From: Clostridia bacterium
Lineage (GTDB): Bacteria > Bacillota > Clostridia > Oscillospirales > CAG-272
DNA length: 6,235 nt
Direction: 5' to 3'
NCBI GenBank assembly: GCA_017416885.1
Contig: JAFQAM010000362.1
Coordinates: 1-6,235 of the forward strand
A program made the position numbers and the translations under genes. The notes beneath the pieces are model-generated. The model saw only the letters and a list, made by a program, of their open reading frames with translations, was not told where the DNA came from and did no database searches. This document shows, piece by piece, positions 1 to 5,609 of this stretch; the first letter of the stretch is position 1; every line of letters starts with the position of its first letter.

Positions 1-507
1 AATGACCGCGTTTATCGATACGCCCAAGCGCATTTGAATATGAAGGGGATGGGTACAACCATAGTTGCCGCGCTGACAATAGATAATACCGTCTTTATTT
101 TAAATGTAGGCGACAGCAGAGCATATTTCCTGAAGGGAAATAAATATCAGCAAATTACAAAGGATCATTCCTATGTGCAATACTTAATTGATTTAGGTCA
201 GCTTACTGAAGAGGAGGCTATGCAATCCGATAAGAAAAACATAATCACAAGAGCAGTAGGCACTGAAAGAGATGTGGACGGAGATATTTATAAGCAAACA
301 GTAACCCCGGGCACATTTATCCTGCTTTGCACAGACGGACTTGCAAACTATATCAATGGCGAAACAATGTGCGAAATTGTTTCAGGAGATTATAACGCAA
401 TCAGCGCAGACGAAATAGGCTTAACGGTCAGAGCAAGAAGATTAGTGGATAAGGCAAACGATTTAGGCGGAGCGGACAATATAACCGTTGTTTTGATGAG
501 AGTTTAG
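1..507 (+). CDS. prpC: PP2C-family Ser/Thr protein phosphatase (PrpC/Stp type), 5'-truncated by window edge
   Basis: This is the C-terminal 168 residues of a metal-dependent (PPM/PP2C) protein phosphatase that removes phosphate from Ser/Thr residues, typically those modified by the neighbouring kinase. The frame is open to base 1. TTG and ATG codons at 34 and 40 fall inside the conserved GMGTT block and are not real starts. Family motifs appear in order (fragment numbering): GMGTT 16-20, VGDSR around D38, ITKDHS, NIITRAVG, LLCTDG with metal ligand D112, and GGADN with metal ligand D159. B. subtilis PrpC is about 254 residues, so roughly 85 N-terminal residues, including the first DGxGG metal motif, lie outside the window. 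The stop is 10 bp before the kinase ATG, so the two are surely co-transcribed. The family assignment is secure; the symbol rests on context with the kinase and rsgA. Confidence 0.94.
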   Translation, partial: NDRVYRYAQAHLNMKGMGTTIVAALTIDNTVFILNVGDSRAYFLKGNKYQQITKDHSYVQYLIDLGQLTEEEAMQSDKKNIITRAVGTERDVDGDIYKQTVTPGTFILLCTDGLANYINGETMCEIVSGDYNAISADEIGLTVRARRLVDKANDLGGADNITVVLMRV

Positions 508-517
508 GAGAGAGAAA

Positions 518-1468
518 ATGAGTGCAGAGAAAAACGAAATCTATGAGAGAAGAATAGGAAGCGTTTTAGATAAAAGATACCGTCTTGATGGAATTATAGG
601 CTACGGCGGAATGGCTGTGGTTTATAAGGCGACAGATTTATCTGTTAATAATCAGGTGGTTGCAATTAAAATGCTGAAGGAAGACAGCGCTTGCGATGAA
701 ATCGTTGTAAAGCGCTTCAAAAACGAGTGTAGAGCGGAATCAATGCTCACACACAGAAATATTGTTTCTGTACACGAGGTAAACATTAAGGGCGACCTTA
801 AATATATGGTTATGGAATATGTACAAGGCATAACATTAAAAAATTATTTAACAAGCAATAACGGACCTCTTGAGCTGACTGAAATTATCAGCTATGTGGT
901 GCAGGTTTTAAGAGCGCTAAGAGTTGCGCATAAGGAAGGCATTATCCATAGAGACATCAAGCCTCAGAATGTGATGGTTTTAGGCGATGGCAGAGTAAAG
1001 GTGATGGATTTCGGTATTGCTAAGCTACCAAACGCAGAAACCGTAACAGTAACCGATAAGGCGGTAGGCACAGTTTACTATATGAGCCCCGAGCAGGCAA
1101 GCGGTAAGGATTTAGATCCAAGAAGCGATATTTACTCGCTTGGCGCAATGATGTACGAGCTTGCAACAGGCGAAATGCCCTTCGTTGGCGATTCACCTGT
1201 ATCAATTTTAATGAAGCATGTTCACGATCCTCTTGTACCGCCAAGAGTAGTAAATTCAAAAATTCCTGTTGGACTTGAGCAGATAATTATGTGCGCAATG
1301 AGTAAAAAGCCCCACGACCGCTTTGACTCAGCCGACCAGATGCTTGGCTATATCAAGGAATTGGAAAGAGATCCAAAAATCAAATTCGATGAGCTTCCCT
1401 CAAATACATCCTGGCAAAACTTTAAGGCAAGACTCAAGAGAGCATTCTCAAAGGAAAAGAAAAAATGA
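518..1468 (+). CDS. prkC: Hanks-type Ser/Thr protein kinase, PrkC-like but without transmembrane/PASTA part
   Basis: This is a eukaryotic-like kinase that transfers phosphate from ATP to Ser/Thr of target proteins. The start is set by AGGAG (506-510), 7 bp before the ATG. The complete catalytic core is visible: glycine loop G28-Y-G30-G31, VAIK with K51, helix-C acid at E70 or E74, HRDIKPQN 144-151 (D146, K148, N151), DFG 164-166, activation loop with alternating T175/T177/T179, GT 184-185, SPE 190-192, DIYSLG with D204, and R268. Activation-loop Thr residues are autophosphorylation sites in PrkC and PknB. Canonical PrkC is about 650 residues, with a membrane helix and extracellular PASTA repeats that sense muropeptides. 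This protein stops at 316, after a short basic, amphipathic tail (W299, F302, L306, F310 among K/R). No hydrophobic segment is present. It overlaps rsgA by the four bases ATGA, leaving no room for lost domains. The kinase call is certain. The prkC symbol is positional, and the sensing mode must differ from PrkC. Confidence 0.93.
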   Translation: MSAEKNEIYERRIGSVLDKRYRLDGIIGYGGMAVVYKATDLSVNNQVVAIKMLKEDSACDEIVVKRFKNECRAESMLTHRNIVSVHEVNIKGDLKYMVMEYVQGITLKNYLTSNNGPLELTEIISYVVQVLRALRVAHKEGIIHRDIKPQNVMVLGDGRVKVMDFGIAKLPNAETVTVTDKAVGTVYYMSPEQASGKDLDPRSDIYSLGAMMYELATGEMPFVGDSPVSILMKHVHDPLVPPRVVNSKIPVGLEQIIMCAMSKKPHDRFDSADQMLGYIKELERDPKIKFDELPSNTSWQNFKARLKRAFSKEKKK

Positions 1469-2400
1469 TTTCAGGAACAGTCATTAAAGGAGTGGGCGGT
1501 CTTTATACCGTTCGCTTAGACGAAGAAATAAATGGCGAAAAATACATAAATGTCCGTGGCAGAGGCTCATTCCGTCACGAAAAAATAGTTCTGTTGACAG
1601 GTGACAGAGTAGAAATAGAAATGCAAAAGGAAAATGAGTTTTTCTGCAAGAAAATTCTTGAAAGAAAAAATTCCTTAATTCGCCCGCCTCTTGCAAACCT
1701 TGATGTGATTTTTGCTGTAATCCCTTGCGTGAAGCCACAGCCCGACCTTCAAATTGTCGATAAAATGATATCAATTTGCGAGCATAACAAAATCGAGCCT
1801 GTAATAGTAATTACAAAAGCCGACTTGGATATGGACTTCGCAAATAAAATATACGAAATCTACAAAAAATGCGGCTTCAATGTGTTTATAACCTCATCGG
1901 AAAATAAAAACGGCGTTGATGAAATTTACTCATATATCAAGGAAATTTCTCAGAAGCAAGCCCCGCTTTGCGCATTTGCGGGAGTTTCTGGCGCAGGAAA
2001 AAGCACGCTTTTAAATGCAATTTTCGAGGGACTTAAGCTTGAAACAGGGGAGCTTAGCCAAAAGATTGAGCGAGGCAAAAATACAACGCGACATACCGAG
2101 CTTTTCCCATATGATGAAATCATAGGAGAGGGACACAAGGGCTACCTTGCCGATACACCCGGCTTTTCGCTTTTAGATTTTGAACGCTTCGACTTTTTCA
2201 CACTTGATGAGCTTTTTGATACATTCCGAGAATTTGAAAAATCCCGCGGAGAGTGTCGCTATACCAAATGCTCGCACACAAAAGAGGACGGATGCGACAT
2301 AATCGCAAGAGTAAAAAGCGGCGACATTCCAAAATCCCGACACCAAAGCTACTTAGCTCTTTACGAGGTGCTTAAGAAAAAGCCTTCGTGGAAGAAATGA
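1465..2400 (+). CDS. rsgA: Ribosome small subunit-dependent GTPase A
   Basis: RsgA (YloQ/CpgA in Bacillus, YjeQ in E. coli) is a circularly permuted GTPase that checks late 30S subunit maturation in the cytoplasm. The 311-residue length is normal. The N-terminal OB-fold covers about 1-68. The permuted G motifs follow: G4 as TKAD (117-120), G1 as GVSGAGKST (173-181), switch I/G2 as RGKNTTRH (203-210), and G3 as DTPGF (230-234). A C-terminal zinc knuckle has C264, C269, H271 and C277. The ATG overlaps the kinase stop (ATGA), so translation is probably coupled; AAGG at 1451-1454 is a modest ribosome site. In switch I an Asn (N206) sits where many homologues, in my recollection, have His (GK/RHTT). 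In B. subtilis the next genes are rpe and thiN. Here neither follows, and the hairpin array begins 25 bp after the stop. Confidence 0.96.
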   Translation: MISGTVIKGVGGLYTVRLDEEINGEKYINVRGRGSFRHEKIVLLTGDRVEIEMQKENEFFCKKILERKNSLIRPPLANLDVIFAVIPCVKPQPDLQIVDKMISICEHNKIEPVIVITKADLDMDFANKIYEIYKKCGFNVFITSSENKNGVDEIYSYIKEISQKQAPLCAFAGVSGAGKSTLLNAIFEGLKLETGELSQKIERGKNTTRHTELFPYDEIIGEGHKGYLADTPGFSLLDFERFDFFTLDELFDTFREFEKSRGECRYTKCSHTKEDGCDIIARVKSGDIPKSRHQSYLALYEVLKKKPSWKK

Positions 2401-2411
2401 TTTTAGTGGTC

Positions 2412-2420
2412 AGCGGTTAG
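2412..2420 (+). repeat. Possible left flank repeat of the hairpin array
   Basis: AGCGGTTAG lies just left of the array and resembles AGCGGCTAA at 2534-2542 just right of it (7 of 9 bases match). A similar AGTGGT is at 2405-2410. This could mark the ends of the element or a degraded target duplication, but the match is short and imperfect. Confidence 0.22.
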
Positions 2421-2425
2421 TTCTC

Positions 2426-2528
2426 ATTTTGCGAAGCAAAATATATCGAAAGACCGAAGGTCTTATATCGAATTTCACGCAGTGAAATATATCGAATTTG
2501 CGTAGCAAATATATCGAGTGCGTAGCAC
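2426..2528. repeat. Tandem array of five GNA-triloop mini-hairpins with constant 7-nt spacers
   Basis: Five perfect inverted repeats follow one another. HP1 is 2426-2442 (ATTTTGC-GAA-GCAAAAT). HP2 is 2450-2464 (AAGACC-GAA-GGTCTT). HP3 is 2472-2488 (ATTTCAC-GCA-GTGAAAT). HP4 is 2496-2510 (ATTTGC-GTA-GCAAAT). HP5 is 2518-2528 (GTGC-GTA-GCAC). The four gaps (2443-2449, 2465-2471, 2489-2495, 2511-2517) are all exactly ATATCGA. Stem sequence and length (4-7 bp) vary, but pairing is perfect in every unit and every loop is GNA closed by C-G. The shape is therefore kept while the sequence changes. C(GNA)G loops, as in d(GCGAAGC), are known to be unusually stable DNA hairpins. No T-tract follows any stem, and unit length (22-24 nt) is not a multiple of three, so it is neither a terminator series nor coding repeats. 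Function is unknown to me. Confidence 0.93.
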
Positions 2529-2533
2529 ATATT

Positions 2534-2542
2534 AGCGGCTAA
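2534..2542 (+). repeat. Possible right flank repeat of the hairpin array
   Basis: AGCGGCTAA follows the last hairpin after a degenerate spacer (ATATT, 2529-2533). It is the counterpart of AGCGGTTAG at 2412-2420, with two mismatches in nine bases. Together they may delimit the element; the evidence is weak. Confidence 0.22.
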
Positions 2543-2550
2543 GGGAGGAG

Positions 2551-2562
2551 ACCGCTTGCGGT
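2551..2562. other. Short GC-rich hairpin with CTTG loop in purine-rich context
   Basis: ACCG-CTTG-CGGT forms a 4-bp stem with a CTTG tetraloop closed by G-C, or a 5-bp stem with a 2-nt loop. It is flanked by GGGAGGAG on the left and GGAAGG on the right. The loop class and context differ from the GNA array, so it may be the end module of the same element or something separate. No T-tract follows closely enough to call it a terminator (only GGTTTTTG starting six bases later). Confidence 0.4.
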
Positions 2563-2672
2563 GGAAGGTTTTTGATTTCATTCATACAAACCGCATTACA
2601 TTTAGCCACAGTAACACTTTCAATTTCTCAACATAAAATTATATTAAAACCATATTATTTTTTGGAGCATAT

Positions 2673-2747
2673 ATGAAAATTGTTGTTGTGAAGTCACCGA
2701 AGCTTTTTGTTCCTATTTTGCGAAAGCTTTTCAAAATTAAAAAATAA
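2673..2747 (+). CDS. spoVM: Stage V sporulation protein SpoVM (24 residues)
   Basis: SpoVM is a tiny amphipathic-helix protein made in the mother cell. It binds the positively curved outer forespore membrane and anchors the coat ATPase SpoIVA. The 24-codon frame starts MKIVVVKSP and ends FKIKK. It matches the B. subtilis protein (26 residues, from memory) in the Met-Lys start, Lys7, and the Pro9-Lys10 pair followed by a hydrophobic stretch and a basic C-terminus. Pro9 is known to be important for curvature recognition. A ribosome site GGAG (2664-2667) lies 5 bp before the ATG, and a strong terminator starts 3 bp after the stop. Position also supports it: in B. subtilis spoVM lies just beyond prpC-prkC-rsgA-rpe-thiN. 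A mother-cell sigma-E promoter is expected, but I could not identify one with confidence. The gene is below usual length cut-offs and easily missed. Confidence 0.86.
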   Translation: MKIVVVKSPKLFVPILRKLFKIKK

Positions 2748-2750
2748 ATT

Positions 2751-2777
2751 AATCGCCAAGTCTCTTGGCGATTTTTT
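2751..2777 (+). terminator. Intrinsic terminator of spoVM
   Basis: A perfect 10-bp stem (AATCGCCAAG 2751-2760 with CTTGGCGATT 2764-2773), loop TCT, runs directly into six T residues (2772-2777). It starts 3 bp after the spoVM stop and ends transcription just before the promoter of the next gene. Confidence 0.95.
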
Positions 2778-2778
2778 G

Positions 2779-2807
2779 TTGACAATCTTGATTATAAATG
2801 CTATACT
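2779..2807 (+). promoter_or_regulatory. Near-consensus sigma-A promoter for the exported-protein gene
   Basis: TTGACA (2779-2784) and TATACT (2802-2807) are separated by exactly 17 bp, with an extended -10 TG (2799-2800) one base before the -10. Transcription should start near 2814, giving a leader of about 27 nt. The ribosome site AAAGGAG (2829-2835) is 5 bp before the ATG at 2841. The -35 box begins one base after the spoVM terminator T-tract, so this gene is insulated from the upstream operon. Confidence 0.88.
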
Positions 2808-2816
2808 ATAATAGTA
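2804..2816. promoter_or_regulatory. 13-nt palindrome over -10 and transcription start, possible operator
   Basis: TACTAT-A-ATAGTA is a perfect inverted repeat with a one-base centre. It overlaps the -10 box and the predicted start point, a position where a repressor dimer could block the promoter. The sequence is entirely AT-rich apart from one C and one G, so chance is a real alternative. Confidence 0.25.
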
Positions 2817-2840
2817 AAACTATAAAATAAAGGAGTATTT

Positions 2841-4370
2841 ATGAAAAACAGATTTTTACTATTCACACTTATTGTGTTGTCATTAGTATGTCTTTTTGCA
2901 ATTTCTATTTCTGCCGAAGCAGTTTATGTAAACCATAACGGCGAGCAGGTAAGCGCAGACAGCGAAGACATCGCATACGAAATCGAGCTCGAAAAGGCAT
3001 TTGAAAAAAACGGTAACTGTAAAATGAAGTACATTTACCTACACGATGAAACTGTTACCAAAATTGTAATCCCTGCCATCGAGCTTACTCATTCAAACGG
3101 AACTGTTTACAAAATGGCAGAGTATGACTATGTAAGACTTTCAACAGGCTGGGATGGAACATTATCCGTATATACTCTTGCTGATAAAGACACAAAGTCA
3201 AATAGCTTACACTCACAAATGACCGAGCTTGAATTTCATGTTCCTGTGCTTGGCGACGGAGCAGGTCAAAAGGGCAATTTAGCAGGTTGGACCTCTCTTG
3301 AAAAAATCAGTTATTTTTCAAGAGCATATGAACCGCAAAACAAGGGCGGCTATCTATACAATTGCGTTTCACTTAGAGAAATCCATTTTTACGGTGAAAA
3401 CAATATGCTGTCAGGCAACTTCTTTCCGTCAAATTCTATTACAGGCGGCTTAGTTGTATTCCACGAGGACGCAACAGGTACAATCAGAGAATGTGCAATG
3501 CAGGCTTTAAACGGCAAGGATTGGACAGTTTATTTAAATACAAAAATGCAGCCGAAAACAGCAGACGACCCTCGCCTTACATGGAATAAAAGTGGCAACA
3601 GTTTAAAATTTATCCTTCTTGTAAATGATGATTCTGTCTATACAGAAGAGCAAATCGCATCATATGAAACATTTTGGCAAGCAGGCAATAACAAGAACGC
3701 AAATAATGCAAAATATTCAATGTCAATCCAATCCTACTGTGATTATTACGGCGAGCATGTAAGCATGGAAGCATTATCAACATGCGTATCAAAATGCTTA
3801 AGCTGCGGCGAAATTGCAATACCAAAGAATCCTGTGCATAACGAAAGCGTTACAATCGTATATGATGATTTTGCAGCAAACGGCACAAAAACAACAAAGT
3901 GCTTGAATGAAAATTGCCCACTTAACACCGAGCCAAAGGTTGAAAACGCAGAGCCTCTCTTTATTTTCAAGGGCTACTCAACAGACGGCAAGGAAATTTG
4001 CGTAGGCTATGTAATCAATGTAAACGCAATTGACGAATATAAAGCATTAAATCCTGAAAAGAGCTTCAAGTACGGTATCGTAGCATCAGCTAATAACAAT
4101 AATCCAATTGATGTTACCGCAAATACAATCAATGTAGATTTAACAAATGAAAAATATACCGCGCTCGACTTTAAGCTAACAGGCGATTGGAGCAAGGAAG
4201 CAAGCGCAAGCGCTAAGCTTTCAATGAACATCTATACATCAGTAGCAGATGGCGAGGGCGCTAAGGTAAGCTATGTTTACGGCTATACCGATGGCGACAC
4301 AATCATCAGCGCAAGCTATGATGTAGCAGATCAAATCACCTATAAGGATTTAAATTCACAAGCTGAATAA
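2841..4370 (+). CDS. Exported protein with LRR-like region, Cys cluster and conserved-looking C-terminal domain; function unknown
   Basis: This is a 509-residue protein with a clear Sec signal peptide: K2/R4, then a hydrophobic core at 5-23. Cleavage is likely after A25 or after A27 (AEA, giving a mature start VYVNHNG). Residues about 127-185 carry phrases such as MTELEFHVP, WTSLEKISYF, YNCVSLREIHFYG. These resemble the degenerate leucine-rich repeats of BspA-type surface proteins, with a possible continuation to about 235. Residues 300-360 hold a Cys-rich stretch: C300, C315, C319-x2-C322, H333, C354-x4-C359. It could form disulfides or a zinc knuckle. From about 369 a Ser/Ala/Asn-rich beta-type domain runs to the end. 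There is no LPxTG sortase signal, membrane anchor, S-layer homology or dockerin motif, so the protein is probably released or held non-covalently. It is monocistronic, with its own promoter and terminator. I do not recognise a specific family, and a function in adhesion or glycan binding would be a guess. Confidence 0.85.
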   Translation: MKNRFLLFTLIVLSLVCLFAISISAEAVYVNHNGEQVSADSEDIAYEIELEKAFEKNGNCKMKYIYLHDETVTKIVIPAIELTHSNGTVYKMAEYDYVRLSTGWDGTLSVYTLADKDTKSNSLHSQMTELEFHVPVLGDGAGQKGNLAGWTSLEKISYFSRAYEPQNKGGYLYNCVSLREIHFYGENNMLSGNFFPSNSITGGLVVFHEDATGTIRECAMQALNGKDWTVYLNTKMQPKTADDPRLTWNKSGNSLKFILLVNDDSVYTEEQIASYETFWQAGNNKNANNAKYSMSIQSYCDYYGEHVSMEALSTCVSKCLSCGEIAIPKNPVHNESVTIVYDDFAANGTKTTKCLNENCPLNTEPKVENAEPLFIFKGYSTDGKEICVGYVINVNAIDEYKALNPEKSFKYGIVASANNNNPIDVTANTINVDLTNEKYTALDFKLTGDWSKEASASAKLSMNIYTSVADGEGAKVSYVYGYTDGDTIISASYDVADQITYKDLNSQAE

Positions 4371-4371
4371 C

Positions 4372-4405
4372 AAAAATCACCGATTGAAAAATCGGTGACT
4401 TTTTT
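4372..4405. terminator. Bidirectional intrinsic terminator between convergent genes
   Basis: A 9-bp stem (4377-4385 with 4390-4398) is capped by a GAAA tetraloop (4386-4389). On the + strand it is followed by C and six T residues (4400-4405), ending the exported-protein gene 6 bp after its stop. On the minus strand it is followed by five T residues (complement of 4372-4376), serving the malic enzyme gene, whose stop is at 4437. Confidence 0.93.
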
Positions 4406-4436
4406 ATAAAATAATCCACTGTGTGTAAATAAAATG

Positions 4437-5609
4437 CTATTTTCTTGCAACATTTGTATCATAAGCCGCCTTGATTACCGCCTTGCTTACAACACTTGCA
4501 ACTCTTTTATCAAGAGCATTAGGAATAATATTTTCCTCACTTAATTCATCATCACTGATTAATGAAGCTAAAGCATATGAGGTTGCAAGCTTCATTTCCT
4601 CGTTTATTTGGCTTGCCTGACAGTCAAGTGCGCCTCTGAATATACCGGGGAATGCAAGCACATTGTTAATTTGGTTAGGAAAATCGCTTCTTCCCGTGCC
4701 TACAATTCTTGCCCCCGCATTTTTAGCAAGGTCGGGCATAATTTCAGGCGTAGGATTTGCCATAGGAAATACAATAGCGTCAGATGCCATTGATTTTACC
4801 ATTTCCTCACTTACAATATTAGGCGCGCTTACACCGATAAATACATCACACCCCACCATAGCATCACAAAGAGAGCCTCTTATCATTTCCTTGTTTGTTA
4901 TTTCAGCCATTTCACGGTGCGCGGAATTCAGATTTTCATCCCCTTTGCAAATAATACCGAAGCGGTCAACCATAATAAGATTTTTAACGCCCATATTCAA
5001 TAAATGCTTGCCGATAGCAATACCCGCCGAGCCTGCGCCATTGATTACAACATTAATTTTATCAATATCCTTTTTTACAACTCTCAGCGCATTTAACAGA
5101 GCCGCGCCAACCACAATAGCAGTACCGTGCTGATCGTCATGAAAAACGGGAATATCGCACACTTCCTTAAGCTTTTTTTCAATTTCAAAGCATCTTGGAG
5201 CAGAAATGTCCTCTAAATTTATACCGCCAAAGGAGCCTGAAATTAACTCAACAGTCCTTACGATTTCATCAACATCCTTGCTTTTTATACAAATCGGAAA
5301 AGCATCCACATCGGCAAACGCCTTAAATAAAGCACATTTGCCCTCCATAACAGGCATACCTGCTTCAGGTCCGATATCGCCAAGACCTAAAACAGCAGTA
5401 CCGTCAGTAATAACCGCCACTAAATTTGAACGGCGTGTCAGCTCATAGCTTTTTGAAATGTCCTTTTGAATTTCAAGGCAAGGCTCTGCAACACCGGGCG
5501 TATATGCTAAGGATAAATCCTCTCTTGTATCAATTTTGGCTCGGGAAATAACCTCAATTTTGCCATTCCACTCATAATGCTTTTTCAGTGACTTTTGTCT
5601 TATATCCAT
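4437..5609 (-). CDS. Malic enzyme, short bacterial form, probably NAD-dependent
   Basis: This enzyme oxidatively decarboxylates L-malate to pyruvate and CO2 with reduction of a nicotinamide cofactor. At 390 residues it belongs to the compact bacterial class (like B. subtilis YtsJ). Key residues are visible: catalytic Tyr in AYTPGVAEPC (Y36), TDGTAVLGLGDIGP 68-81, catalytic Lys in EGKCALFKAF (K91), metal ligands E133-D134 in NLEDISAPRCFEIE and D159 in FHDDQHGTA. The Rossmann loop is GAGSAG 191-196, and ANPTPEI and NNVLAFPG lie towards the C-terminus. An acidic residue at the end of the second Rossmann strand (D215 in MVDRFG) suggests NAD over NADP; this is inference. The ATG directly follows the fumC stop (TAA|ATG, no gap), and its ribosome site (GAGGAG) lies inside the last fumC codons, so translation is coupled. 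It ends at the shared terminator. Confidence 0.96.
   Translation of the reverse strand: MDIRQKSLKKHYEWNGKIEVISRAKIDTREDLSLAYTPGVAEPCLEIQKDISKSYELTRRSNLVAVITDGTAVLGLGDIGPEAGMPVMEGKCALFKAFADVDAFPICIKSKDVDEIVRTVELISGSFGGINLEDISAPRCFEIEKKLKEVCDIPVFHDDQHGTAIVVGAALLNALRVVKKDIDKINVVINGAGSAGIAIGKHLLNMGVKNLIMVDRFGIICKGDENLNSAHREMAEITNKEMIRGSLCDAMVGCDVFIGVSAPNIVSEEMVKSMASDAIVFPMANPTPEIMPDLAKNAGARIVGTGRSDFPNQINNVLAFPGIFRGALDCQASQINEEMKLATSYALASLISDDELSEENIIPNALDKRVASVVSKAVIKAAYDTNVARK

Noticed and set aside
34..42. TTG or ATG start for the phosphatase at 34 or 40
   Set aside because: The frame continues upstream to base 1 with family-like sequence, and the first metal-binding motif is still missing. 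The true start is outside the window.
1020..1259. Antisense frame within the kinase gene
   Set aside because: It lies opposite the activation loop and C-lobe of the kinase, has a Leu/Arg-rich composition typical of reverse-strand shadows, and has no ribosome site.
2426..2442. Intrinsic terminator for rsgA
   Set aside because: The first hairpin is AT-rich and is followed by ATATATCGA, not a T-tract. The rsgA transcript may read through to the spoVM terminator.
2427..2525. Short open reading frame through the hairpin array
   Set aside because: It is open for 32 codons before a TAG, but unit lengths of 24/22/24/22 nt break any codon periodicity, and there is no start codon with a ribosome site. 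The openness follows from the repeat sequence lacking stops in that frame.
2426..2528. CRISPR array
   Set aside because: The constant part is only 7 nt and the variable parts are self-complementary hairpins of 11-17 nt. CRISPR repeats are longer and constant, with non-palindromic spacers, and no cas genes are present.
2583..2590. Sigma-E type -10 (CATACAAA) for spoVM
   Set aside because: It resembles the sigma-E -10 consensus, but no ATA-containing -35 lies at the right distance upstream. An alternative CATATTAT at 2651-2658 would start transcription on top of the ribosome site. Neither is safe to call.
4663..5133. 156-codon open frame on the + strand opposite malic enzyme
   Set aside because: It lies wholly antisense to a strongly conserved gene, has no convincing ribosome site and shows no recognisable protein features. 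It is a shadow of the malic enzyme codons.
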